Translations under genes and position numbers: made by a program
Notes under the pieces: generated by a model
Seen by the model: only the letters and a program-made list of their open reading frames with translations
Databases searched by the model: none
What the model was told of the DNA's origin: nothing
Assembly (NCBI RefSeq): GCF_000186345.1
Contig: NC_014962.1
Coordinates: 3,066,450 to 3,130,449 of the forward strand
DNA from: Isosphaera pallida ATCC 43644
GTDB lineage: Bacteria > Planctomycetota > Planctomycetia > Isosphaerales > Isosphaeraceae
Direction: 5' to 3'
Length of the DNA stretch: 64,000 bases
Shown here: in pieces, positions 29,726 through 37,307 of the stretch
Position numbering within the stretch: the stretch's first letter is position 1
Layout: every line of letters begins with the position of its first letter

Positions 29726-30720
29726 CGCGCTCCCTCATCCACCCGGACGTCGCCCGGGTTTTGACGCCGACGTTGTGGTTCGTCCGGGTCTACGTCACCC
29801 TCTGGACGCTCCAAACGTCCCGCCGATCCTTCCACCCGCCTGGACGTTCCATCCGCCCAACCTACCGCCCTGGGAATCCCGTCGTCAACGGTGGCCGATC
29901 AGAACCTCCGGCCTGATTGAGAGTCGAGAGAGCCCCCACGCGGAATTCTTCGGGGTGACGGAACAAACCGTGGACACGGGCGGTCGCGCCCGCGCTGTTT
30001 TGCGATGCTAACGCTTGGTTCGCCGTGGTCAAGACCGCTTTCGTCGGGGCAACGATCGTCCCCTGACTCCTAGGGAGAAGCTGTTGAAAACCCTGGCGCG
30101 CTGCAGGCGCGCTTGTGGCGCGCCAAGTGGATGTCAACGGCGATCATCCGCGATCCGCGCGTCAAAGCGCCTCGCCGCGCGCCAGCGGCGCGTCGCCAAC
30201 CTCGACAGGTTTTCCCCGGTTCATCCCCAAGACCGTCACGTCAGCCCCCGCCAATCGCCTTTGGTTGTTCGTTCAGGATAGAGCGAACCAGTTGAATTAT
30301 TCGTTCGTTCGGACGCTGATTGTAGGTTCGTCCGAAACGTCCCTAGGCAGGCTTCCTACCCGATGCGTGTGATGGGAACCGCGAGATCCAAAGCGAAATT
30401 TTTGGCCAATCTAGGGGCTTGATCGACGCGCCGTTGGTCTTCAAAGTGTCGTCGAGTCATCGGCTCGAAGTCTGGCGAGGTATCCATCGTCAGGTCCGAG
30501 CGGCGTTGCAACCCTGTAAGGACCGAGCCCCAATCCACGACCCAAATCATTTCGCCATCTTGCGAACATAGAGCATGCTGACCACGGACGATCGGGAATC
30601 GAGTCGTGTCATACCCACGAAGCCAAGCGCATTTCTACATTCAACCGGCGACCCGCAGCAATGGGACGGATGAGTTCGTGAACTAGGACGATGATCGAGC
30701 CAATGGGCGGAGTTTCCTCG
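29726..30720. other. 1-kb non-coding region upstream of the Cmr operon
   Basis: A long spacer between divergent dnaN and the Cmr operon. It holds G/C-rich inverted repeats near 30088-30122 (TGGCGCGC...GCGCGCCA) and 30165-30193, then an AT-richer stretch. No CRISPR repeats, no DnaA-box cluster and no tRNA were found. Two short minus-strand frames (30356-30550 and 30547-30729, the ends overlapping by 4 bases) have no recognisable product. Confidence 0.6.
30308..30336. repeat. Inverted repeat upstream of the Cmr operon
   Basis: TTCGGACG and CGTCCGAA form perfect 8-base arms separated by 13 bases, about 385 bases before the cmr2 start. It could be an operator or the stem of a transcript structure. 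No U-tract follows. Confidence 0.55.
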
Positions 30721-33159
30721 ATGAACCATTCAAATGCCTCTCCACTCAACAACACAACGCGTTATCTCATTGGGCTGACCGTGGCACCAGTTCAGGACTT
30801 CATTAGAGAGGCCCGCAAAGCCCAGGACATCTGGAGCGGTAGCCTCACCCTCTCCCTCATGATGCGGGCCGGGTTGCTCTTGCTGCGCAAGCGCGACGCC
30901 GAGGTGATTTCGCCCTACTTTCATGAAGAAGACGAGACACCCAACGAGCGCGCCCGGCCCAAGTTGACCAACGAGCTCAAGGCTGTGGTCCACGGCGACG
31001 AACACCAAGCCCGCGAATTAGCCAAGGAAGTTTGTGACGCGATTCTCAAGTACTGGCGCAAGGAGATGGCGGCGGAGACTAGGAACCAGTTGATTAAGGC
31101 CGAAATTCTCAAGGAGAGTGAATGCGAGTTGTGGGACAAGCAAATCGATGCCCAATTCCAAGCAACCTGGGCCGTCGCGCCGATCGTTGGGGAAGGTTTC
31201 AAGGCTGAACGGGAGGCGATCGTTCAAGTTCAACGCCTGCTGGGCGCGGCCAAGCTGGCAAATCGCTTCGAATCGTATTTGGGCGATTCCCGGCTCAAGT
31301 GTTCGCTCAGTGGTCAATGGGAGGCGCTGGGCGAGCCGGGCGACGGTCCCCAACGGCTCTGGGGGCATCCCGGTCGTCGGGAACGCGGCGAGTTGGCTCA
31401 TCGGATGCATAGGCTCAAATTCGCAAAGAGGGAACTTTACTGGAACCTTCTCTCCCGGTTGGAGTTCGATGGCCGCGAAAAACTCTGTTCGAGCTTTGTG
31501 GTCAAACGTCTCGCTCCGGTCCTGGTGCTGACCAGAGGCGAAGAGGGGTTTCCAAATCCCAAAGACGATCTCAAATCACCGTTGCGGTTCCCCTCCACTC
31601 TCTCGGTGGCCTGGGTCGAACAGAAACAGCGGCTAGCCCGTTGGGTGGTGCAGTTTCCTGGTGAGCTGAAAGAACCGTTGCAAAACGTCCTTGACGCGAT
31701 CGAAGCCTACTGTAACGCGAGCGACGCCCCCCAGGGCCGTCATTGGTTGCCATGTCACGACGAGATTCTGAAGGAAGTCAAGGAGAACTCCCCAGACCTT
31801 CACCCGACTATCGAGAAGCTTCTTCGGATCGAAGGCACCTTTCTCAACGACCCCGCGGGTCAGGATCGGGACGACATCCGGCTGGACCAAATGGGTCTGC
31901 AATTGAATCGGCAAGACAATCCCGAACTGAAAGACAAGCTCAAAGGTTTGAAAAACTCGTTTCACGAACTCAAATGTGCGTTGGACAAAGTTCAGAACCG
32001 AGCCAACCCGGAACTCGCCATTGGCGAGGTTCGCCTGGGCCGCACGCCGCCGCTGGCTCTGATCCGAGCCGACGCCGACCGTTTGGGTGAACTCCAGGAC
32101 AAACTGGTTAAAGAGGGCGGCTTCGAACGGGTGCGGTTGCTGAGCAAGTTCCTCGCCACCAAGGTCATGCCCAAAGCGTGCGACGCGGTGGAACGGGACT
32201 GCATGGGCAAAGTCATCTTCGCCGGTGGCGACGAACTGGTGGCGATGGTTCCAGCGCGTCTCGCACTCAAAGCGGTGGAGGCAATCGCTTCAGCTTATGA
32301 GATGTCATTTGGCAACGGTGAGTTCCAAGACCTGAAATCCCACTGCATCACCGCTAGCATCGCCGTGAGTGTGATCGATCCGACTGGCCCCCTACGCGCG
32401 GCGATCGAGCATGTGAGCGAACTGCTCGACGGCCCAACCAAGAACCACGCTCGACCCAACCCCTTAGACTCCACGAAGATCAAAACCCGTCATGCTCTGG
32501 GTTTGACGATCATCCCTGGCTCGGGCAACGTTCGCCAAGGGGTGATCGGGTTGACAATCCCCTGCCCCGAACAACCCAAGATCAAGTCAGATTGTAAACA
32601 GCATACGGAGCAAGCCAAACAAATCAAAGCCACCTGGCGCGTCGTGGCCGACGTTCTGGAACCGCTGGCCGACGCCTTGAGTCTGCCCGAAGGCTGCGGC
32701 ATCGAGATTTCCCCCAAGATCTATCGTCAATGGGTCGCGGAGTTCGATGAACTCCAACGCGAAGCCAATCTGGAAACGGAAGCCAACGATCGTTGCCCCT
32801 CCCTGCCCGAGAACCTGCTGCCCAAAGGGGATGACCCCGGCGTGGCACTAGGTGAGTTTGCACGAATGGCGGAGCGTCATATCCAAATCAATGCAATCGA
32901 AATTAAGAATCTGATTAAGTTTCAAGTGGTCACAAAATGGCTTGAACATCTTAGTGTCACCCTGCCGAACGGTTCGGACCTCGATTCTTTTAAGAACAAC
33001 CTGATTAGGGCGTTGACCTGGCGTCTCCGCGCGTTGCTGGAGGCGGGGTCGGTGGTGAAGAAAAATGGCGAGTCGCAGCCCAGTCGGTGGGCCGAGTGGG
33101 AGCAGACACGGGGGTTGTTGCTCAGTATAGTGTCGTTGGCCACACGGGAGAGTCGGTGA
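30721..33159 (+). CDS. cmr2: Type III-B CRISPR-associated Cas10/Cmr2, HD-less, GGDE palm
   Basis: Large subunit of the Cmr complex. In the family it holds two palm domains that make cyclic oligoadenylate, usually behind an N-terminal HD nuclease. Here the family motif LTVAPVQDFIREARKAQDIWSGS begins at about residue 17, so the roughly 230-residue HD domain found before it in Pyrococcus Cmr2 is absent. The first palm has a D-x-D motif (D451-A-D453 in RADADRLGE). The second palm reads FAGGDELVAM at 500: GGDE (502-505) replaces GGDD. The ATG at 30721 has GGAG upstream; an alternative ATG at 30691 adds 10 residues. The 812-aa length is in the family range because of internal insertions. It is the first gene of the operon, 2 bases before cmr3. 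Confidence 0.92.
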   Translation: MNHSNASPLNNTTRYLIGLTVAPVQDFIREARKAQDIWSGSLTLSLMMRAGLLLLRKRDAEVISPYFHEEDETPNERARPKLTNELKAVVHGDEHQARELAKEVCDAILKYWRKEMAAETRNQLIKAEILKESECELWDKQIDAQFQATWAVAPIVGEGFKAEREAIVQVQRLLGAAKLANRFESYLGDSRLKCSLSGQWEALGEPGDGPQRLWGHPGRRERGELAHRMHRLKFAKRELYWNLLSRLEFDGREKLCSSFVVKRLAPVLVLTRGEEGFPNPKDDLKSPLRFPSTLSVAWVEQKQRLARWVVQFPGELKEPLQNVLDAIEAYCNASDAPQGRHWLPCHDEILKEVKENSPDLHPTIEKLLRIEGTFLNDPAGQDRDDIRLDQMGLQLNRQDNPELKDKLKGLKNSFHELKCALDKVQNRANPELAIGEVRLGRTPPLALIRADADRLGELQDKLVKEGGFERVRLLSKFLATKVMPKACDAVERDCMGKVIFAGGDELVAMVPARLALKAVEAIASAYEMSFGNGEFQDLKSHCITASIAVSVIDPTGPLRAAIEHVSELLDGPTKNHARPNPLDSTKIKTRHALGLTIIPGSGNVRQGVIGLTIPCPEQPKIKSDCKQHTEQAKQIKATWRVVADVLEPLADALSLPEGCGIEISPKIYRQWVAEFDELQREANLETEANDRCPSLPENLLPKGDDPGVALGEFARMAERHIQINAIEIKNLIKFQVVTKWLEHLSVTLPNGSDLDSFKNNLIRALTWRLRALLEAGSVVKKNGESQPSRWAEWEQTRGLLLSIVSLATRESR

Positions 33160-33161
33160 GC

Positions 33162-34547
33162 ATGAGTGCGTCTTCCACTTCGTCACAAACAACGGCGTCT
33201 CTGGTGACCCTCAAGGCGCACGATGTTTGGTTTTTCCGCAACTCCAAGCCGTTTGGTTCGGGCGCGGCGACCTCGGCGTTGGCCGAGACCACCAAGTTGC
33301 CGATGCCCTCGGTCGTCTTCGGCGCGGCTCGCACCGCGCTGGGCGAAACTCTAGAAGGCGACTGGAGCCACTACTACGACGGCAGTCTCGCCGGGGCGGT
33401 CAAGCGGCAACGTCTAGGGCCACCCGAGATCGATCCTTCAGACGGTTCCGCCTGGCCCGCCTCAGCGGTTCGGTTGAGCGGTGTGTTGCCAGCGCGTTGG
33501 TTCGGGGATTGGACGAGAGCGGAACCACTCTTTCCCGTACCTATGTTCGTCACCGTGCGCAAAGCGGCGACGTTTGAGACCTCCAGCGACGCCTCCGACA
33601 ACGTTCGTCTCGCACAACCATCAGACCACGATGTGATAGGATTCGTTGGCGACGACCAAGGGTTGAGGCCGGTGCTCACCCCAATCACATCCAGGGACAC
33701 CCTAGAATCTCCTTTTGTCGGCAAACCAGCGACCGGCTGGTTGCAACGAGATGATTTTGTGGCTCTGGCGTGTGGCCAGTCGCCTCATGGCGACTTGACC
33801 GAACGTCTCATTGATGAGTCCGAGTTTGCAGAGACAGAAACCCGCGTGGGAATTGCCCGTGACAACCACCGCCGGACGGTTCAGCAAGGCATGTTGTATC
33901 AAATCCAGGTCGATCGTTGGCGAACGCTCTCCCAGAGCGGCAACGCGTCCGGCTACGGCTTGATGGCGCGGGTTGAGAACGCCGACGCCGACGAACTGGC
34001 GACCTCTTCAGCGTGGCGGCTGGGCGGCGAATCGCGCTGGGCCTGGGCTGCAGTCGCTCGGGACGACTCGGAGCAACCCTGGCTAAACGCTAAGGTACGC
34101 GGCCTGATTCTCGACGCGATCCGCGCCCATCGCCGTTGGTGGATGACCCTGGCCTCGCCTGCGGTCTTCGATCACGGTTGGCGTCCTTCCTGGATACAGA
34201 TACGTCCCGGCGAGGACCGATCCTCACTGGAGGCGATCTGGCCCAACGACGCCGACGGTACGCCATTGGGACAATTGGTTGGCCTTTTGCTCAAGGCTCC
34301 TCAGACCCAAAGCGGTTGGGATATCGCCCACAAGCGTCCTAAGCGAATTTGCCGGATGGCCCCCATCGGCGCGGTTTGGTTCTTCGAGTTCAACGACGCC
34401 ATGAGCGATCAGGTGGTCGAGTCGGCCTTGACCGTGCTCGACCGCCATCTTCAAGGCCGCTGCATCGCCGACCGCCAGGCTCACGCAGGCTACGGTCTGG
34501 CGTTTGTAGGAGCCTGGTCCAGCTCATCGGCTCGATCGACCAATTGA
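33162..34547 (+). CDS. cmr3: Type III-B RAMP protein Cmr3
   Basis: A RAMP (repeat-associated mysterious protein) with ferredoxin-like folds that binds the 5' handle of the crRNA and contacts Cas10 at the base of the Cmr complex. The family motif DVWFFRNSKPFGSG near residue 24 is the typical W-F-R-D/N-x-x-P-F of Cmr3. The C-terminal GYGLAFVGAW carries the glycine-rich loop of RAMP proteins. The 461 aa length is fully compatible. Start: ATG at 33162 after GGGAG; an upstream GTG-type frame would overlap cmr2. It lies 2 bases from the cmr2 stop, consistent with translational coupling. Confidence 0.9.
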   Translation: MSASSTSSQTTASLVTLKAHDVWFFRNSKPFGSGAATSALAETTKLPMPSVVFGAARTALGETLEGDWSHYYDGSLAGAVKRQRLGPPEIDPSDGSAWPASAVRLSGVLPARWFGDWTRAEPLFPVPMFVTVRKAATFETSSDASDNVRLAQPSDHDVIGFVGDDQGLRPVLTPITSRDTLESPFVGKPATGWLQRDDFVALACGQSPHGDLTERLIDESEFAETETRVGIARDNHRRTVQQGMLYQIQVDRWRTLSQSGNASGYGLMARVENADADELATSSAWRLGGESRWAWAAVARDDSEQPWLNAKVRGLILDAIRAHRRWWMTLASPAVFDHGWRPSWIQIRPGEDRSSLEAIWPNDADGTPLGQLVGLLLKAPQTQSGWDIAHKRPKRICRMAPIGAVWFFEFNDAMSDQVVESALTVLDRHLQGRCIADRQAHAGYGLAFVGAWSSSSARSTN

Positions 34548-34667
34548 CGCAAGGTCGCGTCACATCGTCCTTCCCTGGCGCATGGTCAACTTGACGGCGT
34601 TCTGCTTCGGTTTCCTCTCGCATCGTGTTGCCGACTTCCCCACCCCAACTTCATCGGAAGCCTCGCC

Positions 34668-35633
34668 ATGTCCGAAAAAACCTCCCCTCGTTCGTCGAAA
34701 GCCGCCGCGCTGTTGATTCTCCACGCCCACTCGGGTATCCATGCCGGAACAGGTCAGGAACTTGGGACCGTCGATTTGCCAATTCAGCGCGAACGAGTCA
34801 CCAACTTCCCGGTCATCCGAGGCTCCTCACTCAAGGGAGCTTTGCGGCAGGCGCTGTTCGATCGGGGTATGGACTCCAACACAATCACAACCATTTTCGG
34901 TCCCGAGTCCAACAACGCCTCCGACCACGCCGGGGCCATCGTGGTGGGCGACGCGCGTCTGGTGCTGTTTCCGATGCGCAGTCTCAGAGGCACCTTCGCC
35001 TGGACTACCTGTCCCCTGGCACTAAACCGTCTTCAGCGCGACCTCAAGGACGCTGGACTGCCAGGCGAGATTCCTTCGCCTCCCAAGTTCACCAACGATC
35101 AGATTTTGGTAGCTAACGGCGAGAACGAACTCGCGTTTGAAACGAATCGAGCCGGAACATCCACCCCCGGCACGGCTCAACCCAAGCCGGAAATGGTGGT
35201 TCTCGAGGAATATGGCTTCAAAGTGGCAATTCAACCTAAATACATGCTCGAAGAGCTCCCGTCCAAGCTCGCCAAGGGATTGGGTGACGTGATCGCGCTG
35301 GACGAACTCAAGAAGCGGCTCGCCGTGTTGAAGGATGATCTGTTCACCAACTTTGTCAGCTTTTGCACCGAGGTGGTGACGCGCGTGCATCTCGACGACA
35401 TGACCAAGACGGTCAAGAAGGGTCAACTCTGGACCGAGGAGTTGCTACCTGCGGAAACCGTGCTGGCGGCGGTGGTGATGTGTTCCGGTTCGCGCCGTTT
35501 GGAAAACAACCCCAGCGGTGTCGAGCTGCTCAGACAACTTAAGCAAACCTTGGGCTCCGTTCTGCAAATCGGCGGCAAGGAAACCGTGGGTTACGGCCTT
35601 TGTCGGGTGGCCTGGGTAGGCCTGGATGGATGA
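34668..35633 (+). CDS. cmr4: Type III-B RAMP protein Cmr4 (target-RNA nuclease)
   Basis: Backbone subunit that stacks along the crRNA and cuts the target RNA at 6-nt intervals. The motif GTVDLPIQRERVTNFPVIRG is followed by SSLKGALR, the hallmark of Cmr4/Csm3. The Asp in VDLPIQRE (residue 36) aligns by motif with the catalytic Asp of the family, so RNA cleavage should be intact. The C-terminal QIGGKETVGYGLCRV holds the RAMP glycine-rich loop. The 321 aa length is normal. An SD-like GGAAG precedes the ATG. It is separated from cmr3 by 120 bases, the largest gap inside the operon. Confidence 0.94.
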   Translation: MSEKTSPRSSKAAALLILHAHSGIHAGTGQELGTVDLPIQRERVTNFPVIRGSSLKGALRQALFDRGMDSNTITTIFGPESNNASDHAGAIVVGDARLVLFPMRSLRGTFAWTTCPLALNRLQRDLKDAGLPGEIPSPPKFTNDQILVANGENELAFETNRAGTSTPGTAQPKPEMVVLEEYGFKVAIQPKYMLEELPSKLAKGLGDVIALDELKKRLAVLKDDLFTNFVSFCTEVVTRVHLDDMTKTVKKGQLWTEELLPAETVLAAVVMCSGSRRLENNPSGVELLRQLKQTLGSVLQIGGKETVGYGLCRVAWVGLDG

Positions 35634-35712
35634 TCGGAGGCGCGGCGACTTAAGTTTAGTCAAGACATTCGGATTTTTTCAAAACTGACAACTCCGTGGG
35701 AGTTTCAACGAT

Positions 35713-36186
35713 ATGGCTATCATGTACGACAAGGATCGCGCTGCCGACGCCTGGAAACGGGTGCGGGAGATCGCTAGCAAAGACGAGGAGTTGCAGAAGC
35801 GCTACCGCAGCCAGGTCCGCTCCGGCCCGGCGATGATCCAGCGCAGTGGTCTGGGCCAATTTCTGGCGTTCCTAGCCTCCAAGGGGTTTGAGAATGGCGA
35901 TCAGGAAGTCAAGGGCAAGGAGGGAGCGAACGCACAGCTTTATCGGCATCTCACCTGCTGGGTGGCCAAGGCGTTGGGACACGACCCCGACAACAGACTT
36001 AGACCCGAGAACATCGCGCCGGGACGCAGCCAAAACGGGCAATTCGACTTGCTGGCGTTTCTACTGAATTCCAGCACGACGCTCGAACAGACGATGCACG
36101 CCACAACCGAAGCGCTGGCCTGGATGCGCTGGGCGCGACGGTTCGCCGATTCGCAACTCACGATGCCCGAAGCCAACGACGAATGA
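35713..36186 (+). CDS. cmr5: Type III-B small subunit Cmr5
   Basis: Small helical subunit (157 aa) that forms the second filament of the Cmr complex. The sequence KDRAADAWKRVREIASKDEELQKRYRSQVRSGP with the following MIQRSGLGQFLAFLASKG is typical of Cmr5, whose helices carry the conserved R-S-x-x-M/x-Q-x-x-GLxQ motif. Placement between cmr4 and cmr6 supports the call. GGGAG is found upstream of the ATG; another in-frame ATG lies 9 bases later. Confidence 0.92.
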   Translation: MAIMYDKDRAADAWKRVREIASKDEELQKRYRSQVRSGPAMIQRSGLGQFLAFLASKGFENGDQEVKGKEGANAQLYRHLTCWVAKALGHDPDNRLRPENIAPGRSQNGQFDLLAFLLNSSTTLEQTMHATTEALAWMRWARRFADSQLTMPEANDE

Positions 36187-36238
36187 CTGTTTTACCCCTT
36201 GCGGCGTCGCTCGACGCCCTGACCAGGAGTAGTTCTTG

Positions 36239-37255
36239 ATGAGCGCCTTCGTTCCGATCAATGGACAGACGGCGGAACAGCTTGAGGTTGGCCAACCAAC
36301 GAACGCTGGTCGAAAAGCTCACGAAGTTCTTAAAAGGCTGGTCGGTTCGCCCGCTCTCCAAGGCGAGTCGCGTCCGCACATCGGGTTGGTCGTCGATCGG
36401 TATTTGCCCATCAACGCCGATCCGGTTGGAAGGGCCGGAGGCGCATGGCAGGTCTCCGCCTACAAGTCGGAGGACAAAGCGCCGATCTTGCGGTCGCTGG
36501 TGGAATGCGCCAATCGTTCTTGGGAGCGTAACGACGCCCCCTGGCGACGTTGGGGCCGGAACTTCGAGCAGTTGGCGACCGAGGGGAACGGGGTCGGGTT
36601 CACCGTCAAACCGTCCTGGCGATGGATCATCGGGCTGGGCAACCAAACGGTGCTGGAAACGGGGATCACGCTTCATCATACTTACGGTGTTCCCTACCTT
36701 CCCGGCTCGGCGCTCAAGGGGCTGACTCAGGCGCTGGTCGAGCGCGAGGAGGAACTGCCCGAACTCGCTCGCCGGATTGACGAACTGGGTGACACGCTCA
36801 AAAATGCGTATCCCGAGGAGCATTGGCGGTCGATGGGGAACACTCCGCGCGAGCGGATCGTCAACCTGATGTTCGGACACAAGACCGAGGCCCGCGACCA
36901 GTCCACCAACGAGACGGCTCAGGCCGCCGGCGAGGTCGTCTTTCTGGGCGGCGTGCCGGTCGAGAGTCGGGATCGGAAGGATGTACCCCGGTTGGTCGTC
37001 GATGTGATGACTCCCCACTTCATCAACTATTACCGTGACCCCGACCATGCGGCTCCGCTGGAGTGCGACAACCCCATCCCAGTCCCGTTTCTGGCGGTCG
37101 CGGGCGGACGCTATCGGGTCGCTCTGCGGCCCCGTCGCGGCCGCACCCCGCGCGACCTCGTTCAACTTGCGGCCGATCTTTGCAAAGACGCGCTGGATAA
37201 CCTAGGCGTTGGCGGCAAGACTGCCAAAGGGTATGGTTATTTCCTAGAGCGTTGA
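36239..37255 (+). CDS. cmr6: Type III-B RAMP protein Cmr6
   Basis: RAMP subunit (338 aa) that caps the Cmr complex near the 3' end of the crRNA. The signature is TVLETGITLHHTYGVPYLPGSALKG, split as the H-x-Y-G-x-P-Y-x-P-G-S-x-x-K-G motif of Cmr6, followed by a conserved helical insert and, at the C-terminus, GGKTAKGYGYF with the glycine-rich loop. The start ATG lies 9 bases after AGGAG; a TTG directly before it is less likely. About 50 bases separate it from the genes on either side. Confidence 0.94.
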   Translation: MSAFVPINGQTAEQLEVGQPTNAGRKAHEVLKRLVGSPALQGESRPHIGLVVDRYLPINADPVGRAGGAWQVSAYKSEDKAPILRSLVECANRSWERNDAPWRRWGRNFEQLATEGNGVGFTVKPSWRWIIGLGNQTVLETGITLHHTYGVPYLPGSALKGLTQALVEREEELPELARRIDELGDTLKNAYPEEHWRSMGNTPRERIVNLMFGHKTEARDQSTNETAQAAGEVVFLGGVPVESRDRKDVPRLVVDVMTPHFINYYRDPDHAAPLECDNPIPVPFLAVAGGRYRVALRPRRGRTPRDLVQLAADLCKDALDNLGVGGKTAKGYGYFLER

Positions 37256-37307
37256 TCTGTTTTGTTCACGTCGCTTCGATTGGATCCCTGCGCATGAGGA
37301 TGTTCCC

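Noticed and set aside
29726-30720. Possible CRISPR array or replication origin upstream of the Cmr operon
   Set aside because: No evenly spaced direct repeats, no cluster of DnaA boxes and no dnaA gene; only palindromes were found.
30356-30729. Two short minus-strand frames with overlapping ends, upstream of cmr2
   Set aside because: No recognisable domain, no good ribosome site and one overlaps the cmr2 start. They could be a decayed gene, but there is no support for that.
31730-31770. His-Asp pair (PCHDEIL) in Cas10 as an HD nuclease motif
   Set aside because: It is a single dipeptide in the middle of the protein, without the other HD-domain residues and far from the expected N-terminal position.
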